Shown here: piece after piece, positions 17,789-24,971 of the stretch
How positions within the stretch are numbered: the first letter of the stretch is position 1
How the letters are laid out: the number at the start of each line of letters is the position of its first letter
NCBI RefSeq assembly: GCF_000478195.2
Contig: NZ_AUZM01000060.1
Span: forward strand, 1-37,158
DNA: 37,158 nt
Origin: Lyngbya aestuarii BL J
GTDB taxonomy: Bacteria; Cyanobacteriota; Cyanobacteriia; Cyanobacteriales; Microcoleaceae
Direction: 5' to 3'
Made by a program: the position numbers and the translations under genes
The notes under the pieces: model-generated
Told to the model about the DNA's origin: nothing
The model's database searches: none
The model's input: only the letters and a program-made list of their open reading frames with translations

Positions 17789-20566
17789 ATGAAATCGCAT
17801 AATAAATTAATTATCGGATTGATCTTAATCTTTTTTATCGGTTTATCTCTCACTCAGACTTTAGTACATCTGTTAACTCAAGTCTGGTGGTTTGAGAGTG
17901 TTGACTTTTCCGACGTTTTTTGGACGAGACTCACTTGGCAAGTGATTATTTGGATCGGAAGTTTTGCTCTTTATGCCTTATTTTTAGCAGGAAATTATGG
18001 GTTAGCTCTACATTTAACTCGAAAATATTCGTTTCGTTTTTTAGAAGGAACGGACTTAGAACCTTATACCCGTAGCTTTGCCAATTCAATTGCAGGGGTT
18101 GTTACTTTCCTAATTGCGTTGAATGCTGCTGAGAGTAGCGTGTCCGCTTGGGAGACTATTTTAAAATATCTCAACGCTACTAATTTTCAGATAGAAGATC
18201 CAATTTATCAGCAAGACATTGGCTTTTACCTATTCAAACTTCCCCTTTATGAAGGCCTCCATGATTGGTTAATTGTACTTTTGTGCATCGGTTTAATCTT
18301 CTCAATTTTAGTCTATATTCTCAAGAGTAATTTTAGAAATCTCCGTCACTGGAATACTCTACTCAGTCATGGAGTCAAAACTCATATTAGCCTGCAAATT
18401 GCAGCCATTGCTATTCTCGTTGCTTTTGGATTTTGGCTCGGACGGTACGAACTTCTTTATGAGTCCGATGGTTTAGTTTATGGAGCCGGATATACTGATG
18501 TTAACGCTCGGATTTTTGCCTACTGGGTAATGAGTATTCTGGCGATTGGTTTAGCCGCACTTTCGATCTTTTCCATCTGGCGAAATACCCTGATTATTCC
18601 CCTTTATGGAATTGCAATTTATTTCATTGCATTTATTGGAGTCAACGAAATTTATCCCGGTTTTGTGCAGAAATTTATCGTCAATCCTAACGAACTCGAA
18701 AAAGAAATACCCTACCTTGAATATAATATTGAATTAACCCGCAGTGCCTATCAGTTAGCCGGAGTACAACGGCAAGATTTCCCCGCAGAAACTCAACTCG
18801 ATAGTCAAGCATTACAAGACAACGAAGCCACCATTCGTAATATTCGGCTTTGGGATTATCGACCCCTTCTTAGTACCTATCGCCAACTGCAAGAAATTCG
18901 ACTCTATTATCGATTTAATGACGTTGATATTGACCGCTACACTCTCGATGGAAACTACAGACAAGTGATGTTAGCACCCCGAGAGTTAGTGTATGAACAG
19001 CTTCCCGAAAAAGCAAAAACTTGGGTTAATAAACGCTTAAAATACACTCACGGTTACGGTTTAGTCATGAGTCCGGTTAATCAAGTCACACCGGATGGTT
19101 TACCCGTTTTATTTATTAAAGATATTCCCCCGGATTCTCAAGTAGACCTTCAGATCACTGAACCCGCAATCTATTACGGAGAAAAAACAAACACCTACAT
19201 TTTCACGGGAATGGATACTCAAGAATTTGACTATCCTCGCGGTGGTGAAAACGCCTTTACAACCTACGACGGAAAAGGCGGAGTCCCCCTTCCCTCGATT
19301 TGGCAACGACTCGCCTATGCCTACGATTTAAGTAGTTTAAATCTTCTCATTTCGGGTTATTTTACCCCAGAATCTCGGATTCATTACTACCGAAATATCG
19401 CCGAACGAGTCAATCAAGTTGCGCCTTTTTTGCGGTTTGATGGTGATCCTTATATGAGCGTTATTGATGGAAAATTACAATGGATTATAGATGCTTATAC
19501 CGTCAGCGAGCGCTATCCCTATGCCGAACCGATATTGGAAAGTGAAAATGTCAATACAATTTTAGATAGCGAAAGTCTCCGACAAATTGCTCGGGGAGAC
19601 GTTAACTATATTCGCAATTCTGTCAAAGTCACAGTTGATGCTTTTGACGGCACAATGCGGTTTTTTGTGGTTGATGAAACCGATCCCGTCTTGATAACAT
19701 ATCGCAAGATTTTCCCGAAATTATTTATTTCTAAAGACTCCATTCCTGAAGACATCAAAGATAATTTTCGCTATCCCCTAGATTTATTCACCATTCAAGC
19801 GCAAATGTATCTTTCCTATCACATGAGCGAGCCGCAAATCTTTTACAATCAGGAAGATTTGTGGCGTTTCCCCACCGAGGTATATGAGGGAAACAAACGG
19901 TTAATGGAACCCTACTACTTAATCCTACGTTTACCCGAAGGTGAAGGCGAAGAATTTGTGCTAATTCTCCCCTTTACCCCCGTGAATAAAGACAATATGA
20001 TTGCTTGGATGGCAGCTCGTTCAGATGGGGAAAACTACGGGAAATTACTCCTCTATGAATTCCCGAAACAAAAGTTAGTTTATGGCCCCAGTCAAATCGA
20101 AGCCCGCATCGATCAAAATCCCGAGATTTCCCAACAACTAACCCTCTGGAGTCAAGAAGGTTCAAAAGTGATTCGGGGCGATTTATTAGTCATTCCCATC
20201 GATGACTCTTTACTATACGTTGAACCCGTTTATTTACGTGCAGAACAAGGAGAATTACCCGAACTCAAACGAGTCATTGTCGCTTATGGTAAAGAAGTTG
20301 TGATGCGAGAAAATTTAGAACAATCTCTCGCCGCAATTTTTGGCGAAGTTGAACAACCCGCCCAACCACAACCCACTCAACCTCTATCTCAACCTCAACC
20401 TCAACCTACAATTTCTGAGGATATTACCAGTTTAACTGAAGCCGCAATTGAAGCCTATCAAAATGCAGAAGCCGCCCGACGTCAAGAAAATTGGGCAGAA
20501 TATGGTCAATACAAGAAAGAATTTGAACAAATATTACAGCAACTTGAACAAAAAACCGGACAATAA
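17789..20566 (+). CDS. UPF0182-family membrane protein
   Basis: A 925-residue protein of the UPF0182/COG1615 family, whose function is unknown. The N-terminal third has about seven hydrophobic helices, starting with LIIGLILIFFIGLSLTQTLV, and includes the family's VWWFESVDFSDVFWTRL motif near residue 32. A large soluble domain follows, with conserved-type segments such as IRNIRLWDYRPLLSTYRQLQ, YTHGYGLVMSPVN and YPRGGENAFTTYDG. Near residues 850-875 is a Pro-Gln linker (QPAQPQPTQPLSQPQPQPT), then a helical tail. Length and order match the family. The start is supported by GGAG six bases before the ATG. The GAPDH gene begins 101 bases downstream on the same strand. Confidence 0.93.
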   Translation: MKSHNKLIIGLILIFFIGLSLTQTLVHLLTQVWWFESVDFSDVFWTRLTWQVIIWIGSFALYALFLAGNYGLALHLTRKYSFRFLEGTDLEPYTRSFANSIAGVVTFLIALNAAESSVSAWETILKYLNATNFQIEDPIYQQDIGFYLFKLPLYEGLHDWLIVLLCIGLIFSILVYILKSNFRNLRHWNTLLSHGVKTHISLQIAAIAILVAFGFWLGRYELLYESDGLVYGAGYTDVNARIFAYWVMSILAIGLAALSIFSIWRNTLIIPLYGIAIYFIAFIGVNEIYPGFVQKFIVNPNELEKEIPYLEYNIELTRSAYQLAGVQRQDFPAETQLDSQALQDNEATIRNIRLWDYRPLLSTYRQLQEIRLYYRFNDVDIDRYTLDGNYRQVMLAPRELVYEQLPEKAKTWVNKRLKYTHGYGLVMSPVNQVTPDGLPVLFIKDIPPDSQVDLQITEPAIYYGEKTNTYIFTGMDTQEFDYPRGGENAFTTYDGKGGVPLPSIWQRLAYAYDLSSLNLLISGYFTPESRIHYYRNIAERVNQVAPFLRFDGDPYMSVIDGKLQWIIDAYTVSERYPYAEPILESENVNTILDSESLRQIARGDVNYIRNSVKVTVDAFDGTMRFFVVDETDPVLITYRKIFPKLFISKDSIPEDIKDNFRYPLDLFTIQAQMYLSYHMSEPQIFYNQEDLWRFPTEVYEGNKRLMEPYYLILRLPEGEGEEFVLILPFTPVNKDNMIAWMAARSDGENYGKLLLYEFPKQKLVYGPSQIEARIDQNPEISQQLTLWSQEGSKVIRGDLLVIPIDDSLLYVEPVYLRAEQGELPELKRVIVAYGKEVVMRENLEQSLAAIFGEVEQPAQPQPTQPLSQPQPQPTISEDITSLTEAAIEAYQNAEAARRQENWAEYGQYKKEFEQILQQLEQKTGQ

Positions 20567-20667
20567 AAATAACCTCATCCTCTAGATAGAAGGCGAACTT
20601 TTGATAAACACTTAGTCTGAAACTATCAGCAAAATATCGCATTTTTAAGTTAATTGGAGAGAGAATC

Positions 20668-21690
20668 ATGGCAAGAGTTGCAATTAATGGATTAGGTCGA
20701 ATTGGTCGAGCAGTTTTCAAAATTTTACTCGATACTCCCGAGCTAGAAGTTGTTGGCATTAACGATATTATTTCCGCCGATCAACTCGCTTATTTACTCA
20801 AATACGATACTGTCTATGGCAAATGTTCTAAAACGGTTGAAAGCACCAAAAATAGCTTAATCATCGCCGGTCAAGAATATCCGGTTTATCAAGAAAAAGA
20901 CCCCACTCAACTCCCTTGGGGAAAACAAGATCTCAATGTCGATATCGTCTTTGAATGTACCGGAATTTTTACCAAAAAAGATGACTTAGAAAAACATCTA
21001 CAAGCAGGTGCAAAACGAGTCATTTTATCCGCCCCTCCCAAAAGCGAAGGAATTCCCACCATTGTCAATGGAGTCAATCAAATTTCTGAGTCTGATCAAA
21101 TCATTTCTTGTGCAAGTTGTACCACGAATTGTATTACCCCTGTCATGGAAGTTATGGGTCGTCGAATTGGGGTAAAAAAAGCCGCAATGACTACAATTCA
21201 CGCCTACACTGCAAGCCAAGGATTGGTTGACCAACCGAGTAAAAAATGGCGACGGGGACGAGCCGCAGCGGAGAACTTAGTCCCCACTTCCACCGGTGCC
21301 GCTCAAGCTACAACTCAAGTGTTAACACAATTTCAAAATAAATTTGATGGAGCAGCAGTTCGGGTACCTACTCCCGTCGGTTCAATTACTGATATTACCC
21401 TCGTTACAGAACGTTCTACCAGCGTGGAAGAAATCAATAATATTTTCCAAGAAGAAGCAGAAAACGAACAATATCAAGGAATTTTAGGAGCTTCAGAGGA
21501 TGAACTGGTTTCCTCTGATATTATTGGCGATACTCGCGCTTCTATTGTTGATTTAAGCATGACTCAAGTGATTGATGGAGATTTGGTTAAAGTGATGAGT
21601 TGGTATGATAATGAGTGGGGTTATGCGAGCCAAATGGTGCGCCAAGGGGTACAAATGGTTAAACGCATCAAAGAACTACAACCTGCTTAA
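20668..21690 (+). CDS. gap: glyceraldehyde-3-phosphate dehydrogenase, type I (gap3-like)
   Basis: A 340-residue enzyme that oxidatively phosphorylates glyceraldehyde 3-phosphate. The Rossmann motif is INGLGRIGRAVF, and an Asp after the second strand (GINDI) favours NAD. The catalytic Cys151 is in SCASCTTNC and the catalytic His is in TTIHAYTASQ. The family ending WYDNEWGYASQMV is present. It differs from the usual cyanobacterial Gap1 and Gap2 in several stretches (SKKWRRGRAAAENLVPTS, TPVGSITDITLVTE). This points to the third paralogue, often called Gap3; that assignment is from memory. GGAGAGA lies seven bases before the ATG. It may be cotranscribed with UPF0182. Confidence 0.93.
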   Translation: MARVAINGLGRIGRAVFKILLDTPELEVVGINDIISADQLAYLLKYDTVYGKCSKTVESTKNSLIIAGQEYPVYQEKDPTQLPWGKQDLNVDIVFECTGIFTKKDDLEKHLQAGAKRVILSAPPKSEGIPTIVNGVNQISESDQIISCASCTTNCITPVMEVMGRRIGVKKAAMTTIHAYTASQGLVDQPSKKWRRGRAAAENLVPTSTGAAQATTQVLTQFQNKFDGAAVRVPTPVGSITDITLVTERSTSVEEINNIFQEEAENEQYQGILGASEDELVSSDIIGDTRASIVDLSMTQVIDGDLVKVMSWYDNEWGYASQMVRQGVQMVKRIKELQPA

Positions 21691-22046
21691 ATATTCGTCA
21701 AAATTTTTTGACTGGAAATCCTAAAATCTGTTCCTCTAGGAAGATCCTGATTTGTACTTTGAGGATCTATCCTAGAACTCAATGGGTTACTGATGAAGTT
21801 AAAGTTTAAGCTTTTTGAATGGGAAAGCTTAGGAAATATAAAGATAAAAAAGTAACCCTAGAGACTAAATTTGTGCAGTTCTGATTTTAGATTACAGAAT
21901 TTAAACTTTTGAATGGCTTGTTTCTGTAATTGTTATTGGGCTGTAACAAATAAAAGTAAACTATTCACTCGATCTTTTCTTATTAAATGGAATTGACGGC
22001 TGAATTATTTACTTCTTGATTGTTTGTAATGGGAGGATATATCCTC
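21691..22046. other. intergenic region between gap and the BON gene
   Basis: About 355 bases without a protein-like frame. GATCCT (21743-21748) and AGGATC (21762-21767) can form a weak hairpin with a 13-base loop and no T-run. The only striking element is the palindrome over the ribosome site at the right end, listed separately. Confidence 0.5.
22033..22046 (+). promoter_or_regulatory. perfect palindrome covering the Shine-Dalgarno site of the BON gene
   Basis: GAGGATATATCCTC is a perfect 14-base palindrome ending directly at ATG 22047. It contains most of the ribosome site GGGAGGA (22031-22037). In RNA it could fold into a five-pair stem with a TATA loop that hides the site; in DNA it could be an operator. 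Either role is inference. Confidence 0.5.
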
Positions 22047-22544
22047 ATGGATTTTTATTTACTGTTAGGTATTGTTGCCGTTGGATTTTTAGTTTATCTA
22101 TTGATGCAACGTCAACGTTTATTTTACTCTGCTGTCACTGTTTTAGGTATTTTACTCATAACCTTTACTCAGAGTTCGTCTGCTCTAGCAACACCGCTTT
22201 TAGGTGCTTTAGGAACTCCTGATAGTGTACTTCAAACTCCTCAACAAAAACAGCTTGATGAACGCTTAAAACTGAATCCGGGTGGCGGTCAATATAGTGG
22301 TGTTGAATACGTTAAGAAAGACTGGAAACGTACAAAAGCACTGAGCGATCGCCAAATTAAAAAGACCATTAAATCTGATATTCAAGAAGATTTGGTGGCA
22401 ATGGTAGCGAATGGTTCCGTCATTCTCTCGGGTACGGTTAAAGATAAAAATACAGCTCGGAAAATTGTTAAGGAAGTTAAAGCAATTCCCGGTGTTCACG
22501 AAATTACCTTTGAGTTAGGATTAAAGGAAAAAAGTAATCTGTAG
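22047..22544 (+). CDS. BON-domain protein with N-terminal membrane anchor
   Basis: A 165-residue protein. Residues 3-19 (FYLLLGIVAVGFLVYLL) and 28-48 (SAVTVLGILLITFTQSSSALA) are hydrophobic, giving two helices or an anchor plus a cleavable segment ending in SALA. The C-terminal ~65 residues form a BON domain, seen in IKKTIKSDIQEDLVAMVANG, VILSGTVKDKNTARKIVKEV and IPGVHEITFEL. Such domains usually bind phospholipid or other envelope components, so an envelope or periplasmic role is inferred. ATG 22047 is preferred over upstream in-frame TTG 22020 and ATG 22029 because GGGAGGA lies nine bases before it. Expression may be controlled by the palindrome over that site. Confidence 0.85.
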   Translation: MDFYLLLGIVAVGFLVYLLMQRQRLFYSAVTVLGILLITFTQSSSALATPLLGALGTPDSVLQTPQQKQLDERLKLNPGGGQYSGVEYVKKDWKRTKALSDRQIKKTIKSDIQEDLVAMVANGSVILSGTVKDKNTARKIVKEVKAIPGVHEITFELGLKEKSNL

Positions 22545-22600
22545 AGCTTTAAACAAACAGATTAATTAATCTTTTCTCATTCATTTTTTTGACTTTGAAA

Positions 22601-22635
22601 GACAAGGTAGAGAGAATAAAAAATCTCGCCTTGTC
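22601..22635 (+). terminator. hairpin after the BON gene
   Basis: GACAAGG (22601-22607) pairs with CCTTGTC (22629-22635), with a second inner stem GAGA/TCTC around an A-rich loop. It is followed by AAGTGTTTTG, a poor T-run. It could be a terminator or a leader element for the dehydratase gene 50 bases downstream. Confidence 0.4.
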
Positions 22636-22685
22636 AAGTGTTTTGAACAAAACAAATAACAAAATTAATAGTTTAGGAGATAATC

Positions 22686-23033
22686 ATGGCACAACTTACC
22701 CAACAAAAATGTGAAGCCTGTACCAAAGATTCAAAACCCGTCACTCAAGAACAAATTCAACAGCTTAAACCTGAAATTCCCCAATGGGATTTAATTGACA
22801 GTCAAGCAGAAGCTCGTTTACAGCGAACTTATCAATTTCCAGATTTTAAAACAGCTTTGGATTTTACCAATAAAGTTGGAAATGCAGCCGAAGCCGAAGG
22901 ACATCACCCCGCAATTACGACTGAATACGGAAAAACAACCGTGACTTGGTGGACTCATGCGATTTCTGGGTTACATCGTAATGATTTTATTATGGCGGCT
23001 AAAACCGATGATATTGCTCAAAGTTTCTCATAA
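22686..23033 (+). CDS. phhB: pterin-4a-carbinolamine dehydratase
   Basis: A small 115-residue enzyme of the PCD/DCoH family, which dehydrates 4a-hydroxy-tetrahydropterin during pterin recycling. The active-site pattern is visible as AEAEGHHPAITTEYGKTTV followed by WWTHAISGLHRNDF, including the two consecutive histidines and the later His. The N-terminus has an unusual pair of cysteines (CEACTKD), which is common in cyanobacterial versions. A GGAG site lies about eight bases before the ATG. There is no hydroxylase gene nearby, so its physiological pterin partner is not evident here. A strong terminator follows. Confidence 0.92.
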   Translation: MAQLTQQKCEACTKDSKPVTQEQIQQLKPEIPQWDLIDSQAEARLQRTYQFPDFKTALDFTNKVGNAAEAEGHHPAITTEYGKTTVTWWTHAISGLHRNDFIMAAKTDDIAQSFS

Positions 23034-23067
23034 ACTCTGACTCTAGAATAATTTAGATTAATTAAGC

Positions 23068-23098
23068 GTTCGCATTCTCTCCGCGAACATTTTTTTTG
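23068..23098 (+). terminator. intrinsic terminator of phhB
   Basis: The stem GTTCGC / GCGAAC (23068-23073 with 23083-23088) has a nine-base loop and is followed by ATTTTTTTTG. This is a textbook intrinsic terminator 35 bases after the phhB stop. Confidence 0.85.
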
Positions 23099-23216
23099 TC
23101 AGGGTTTAAGTCTTTGGAGTTAAAAATAAATTTGTATTCAACTTTTTTTAATTTAATTTAGATGGAAGCTGGACAATCTTCCGTAATATTTTGAAATTTG
23201 TAATAGCAATGTAGTA

Positions 23217-23258
23217 TATGATGCTTTGGGCCAAAGCCTTCCCCAACTGGGCATCATA
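23217..23258. repeat. inverted repeat with nested palindrome
   Basis: TATGATGC (23217-23224) and GCATCATA (23251-23258) are perfect inverted copies. The intervening 26 bases include a second palindrome, CTTTGG-G-CCAAAG (23224-23236). It could be a structured RNA, a small mobile-element remnant or a protein-binding site. Confidence 0.55.
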
Positions 23259-23473
23259 CCAAGGGTACGAGCCAATCTGCTTGACAGCATTCCGCAAATA
23301 TGTTACAAACTATATATTCATTTAATTACAGTGATTTACCAACTTTGCACTGTAAACAGGGGTTAAACTGTGCTAGACTCTTTAGATTTTTTGTCAATAA
23401 ATAGAAACAAAATTTTAAGAGTTAAAACTTTATATTGTTCTAGATAGAAAGTGAGTCAATTTTCTCATTTTTG

Positions 23474-23506
23474 TCCGGTTGAATTTTCTCATGTTTTCAA
23501 GCCGGA
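23474..23506. repeat. bulged inverted repeat before the ImmA/IrrE-like gene
   Basis: TCCGGTTGAA (23474-23483) pairs with TTCAAGCCGGA (23496-23506), with one bulged G and a 12-base loop. AATTTTCTCAT occurs as a direct repeat in and just before it. It ends about 34 bases before the preferred start, where an operator would be expected. Confidence 0.5.
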
Positions 23507-23539
23507 TGGATGTTTTGTGCAGGGGAGGAAAAATCAGAG

Positions 23540-24244
23540 GTGAACCTATTAAAACCGTATCGTTTTCACACAAAAGCGTTTATTGAACGTCAAGCCAACC
23601 GCATCCTAGAACAGATGCAAACGACAACAAATTTTGCTCCCAGTTGGCCGTTTGATGGCTCTTTAGTGGCTGACTTTCTCGATTTAGGTATCGTTTGGGA
23701 TGTGATCAAACCCGACGAACAAGGGGCAATTGCTGCTCGTATTTTACCCAGAGAACGACTGATAGAGATTAACGAAGACATTCTTGACAAACAAAGAGGG
23801 TTTATCGAATCTACCCTCGCCCATGAAATCGGTCATTGGGTACTACACGTCAACCATCAAGCAACTCCCCAAGCCACAACAGCCCCCGAAGAACCCTTTG
23901 TTTGTCGCTCCCAGACGACCATCACTCAAATCGCCTCGATTGAATGGCAAGCCCAATATTTCGCCAGTTGCCTACTTATGCCCCGTTACATTATGGAGCA
24001 GAAAAGGTTCGGCCGAAACTTGACGAAATGGTCACATCTCTATGAACTCCGTCAAGAATTGGGCGTCACCATCTCCAATTTAGTCTGTCGCCTGCAAGAC
24101 TTAGGCTGGATATACCTTCGTCCCGGAGAACGCACCATTTATCCGGGTCCCGAAATGCTCTCTCAACACCAACACTTTCTCAATCAACACGCTCAAGGCC
24201 AATCTCATAGTGGGTGGATGGTGCTAGAAGAAGCCCAGAGTTAA
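23540..24244 (+). CDS. ImmA/IrrE-family zinc metallopeptidase
   Basis: A 234-residue soluble protein whose zinc signature is STLAHEIGHWVLHVN, with the HExxH near residue 95. A later acidic helix (TQIASIEWQAQYFASCLLMP) supplies the third ligand of the ImmA/IrrE fold. The C-terminal part (LYELRQELGVTISNLVCRLQ) looks like a helical sensor region with LGV-S-LxxRL, typical of the family. Relatives cleave XRE-type repressors of mobile elements or toxin-antitoxin operons, or act in stress response. No XRE gene is adjacent, so the target is unknown. I prefer GTG 23540 with GGGGAGG about 11 bases upstream; ATG 23510 in the same frame is possible. Confidence 0.8.
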   Translation: MNLLKPYRFHTKAFIERQANRILEQMQTTTNFAPSWPFDGSLVADFLDLGIVWDVIKPDEQGAIAARILPRERLIEINEDILDKQRGFIESTLAHEIGHWVLHVNHQATPQATTAPEEPFVCRSQTTITQIASIEWQAQYFASCLLMPRYIMEQKRFGRNLTKWSHLYELRQELGVTISNLVCRLQDLGWIYLRPGERTIYPGPEMLSQHQHFLNQHAQGQSHSGWMVLEEAQS

Positions 24245-24437
24245 TCTTCCCCTACCCTGAACCTTCAAGGCTGAAAAAATCCGATTTCTGCTGAGAGAAC
24301 CCCCAATCTAACGATGTTCTGGGGAAATCTCCGATTGCAGCGTTTAATTTTACATTCACACCCGCTCTAACACGCTATATTTAGAGTCTGAGCAAAGTGA
24401 ATTTGTCAATAACCCTATCTATGGTGTAGAAATAGCT

Positions 24438-24830
24438 ATGGCTGCCCTTCCCCTTTCTCGCTGGGAACTTCAAAACCCCCAACAACTCGCCGAACTCCTG
24501 ACAACCGCCCAAACCTGGAAAGAAATAGAGGCGCTTGGAAAAGCATACCCCGACTGGAAACGGGAAGCTTGGGAGTTGTTGTCCCCGGAGAAACGGGAAT
24601 ATATCCAACAACTCAAACAGTGGAAAGATTGTCCCACCGCTCAAAAATTTCCCCTCGGTTGTACCGTTGAGCGAATTAATAGCACTCAAGGACTAACAGG
24701 AGAGGTGATTAGTTATTGGAGTGCCTACGATATTGATTATGTCATGTTTAGAGTTGGACCGGATATTGATTGGTGTCGGGCTGCTTTTTTAAAGAAAGTT
24801 AAAGCGGAGAATCAATCCTCAGAAAATTAA
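24438..24830 (+). CDS. hypothetical protein, 130 aa
   Basis: I do not recognise this family. The protein is soluble and rich in Trp (eight). Its helical N-terminal two-thirds includes LQNPQQLAELLTTAQTWKEI and WELLSPEKREYIQQLKQWK. A beta-looking C-terminal part, with GEVISYWSAYDIDYVMFRVG then DIDWCRAAFLKKV, could be a small KOW- or SH3-like fold. The ATG is at 24438; no strong ribosome site precedes it (only AGAAATAG). It lies between the metallopeptidase and the restriction-modification wreck, so an accessory or defence-linked role is possible but unsupported. Confidence 0.65.
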   Translation: MAALPLSRWELQNPQQLAELLTTAQTWKEIEALGKAYPDWKREAWELLSPEKREYIQQLKQWKDCPTAQKFPLGCTVERINSTQGLTGEVISYWSAYDIDYVMFRVGPDIDWCRAAFLKKVKAENQSSEN

Positions 24831-24971
24831 TACTCAATCTCAACTCATGTAAATGTAGGGTATTTTGAAATAAAAAGGTAACAACAGTAGCCCGAGTGCG
24901 TTAAAATAAGCTGGAATACTGAGCATTAGCCCTTAACTTAGCCCTGGCTTCATAATTTCGGGAGTCGCTTT

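Larger units (their letters stand above)
23034..23539. other. long intergenic region at the edge of the accessory island
   Basis: About 500 AT-rich bases holding the phhB terminator, a more GC-rich patch at 23215-23300 with inverted repeats, and a bulged inverted repeat just before the metalloprotease gene (each listed separately). The patch encodes a 35-codon frame at 23218-23325 (MMLWAKAFPNWASYQGYEPI and on) that resembles protein but has no ribosome site. It could be a remnant. Confidence 0.4.

Noticed and set aside
20353-20412. CAACCT-type hexamer repeat as an independent DNA repeat
   Set aside because: It is coding sequence for the Pro-Gln linker of the UPF0182 protein and its units vary by codon.
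20424-20759. Minus-strand frame of 111 codons across the UPF0182/gap junction
   Set aside because: It is antisense to two confident genes and has no ribosome site.
21695-21713. GTCAAAATTTTTTGAC as the gap terminator
   Set aside because: It is palindromic but A/T-only in the centre with no room for a loop, and no T-run follows the stem.
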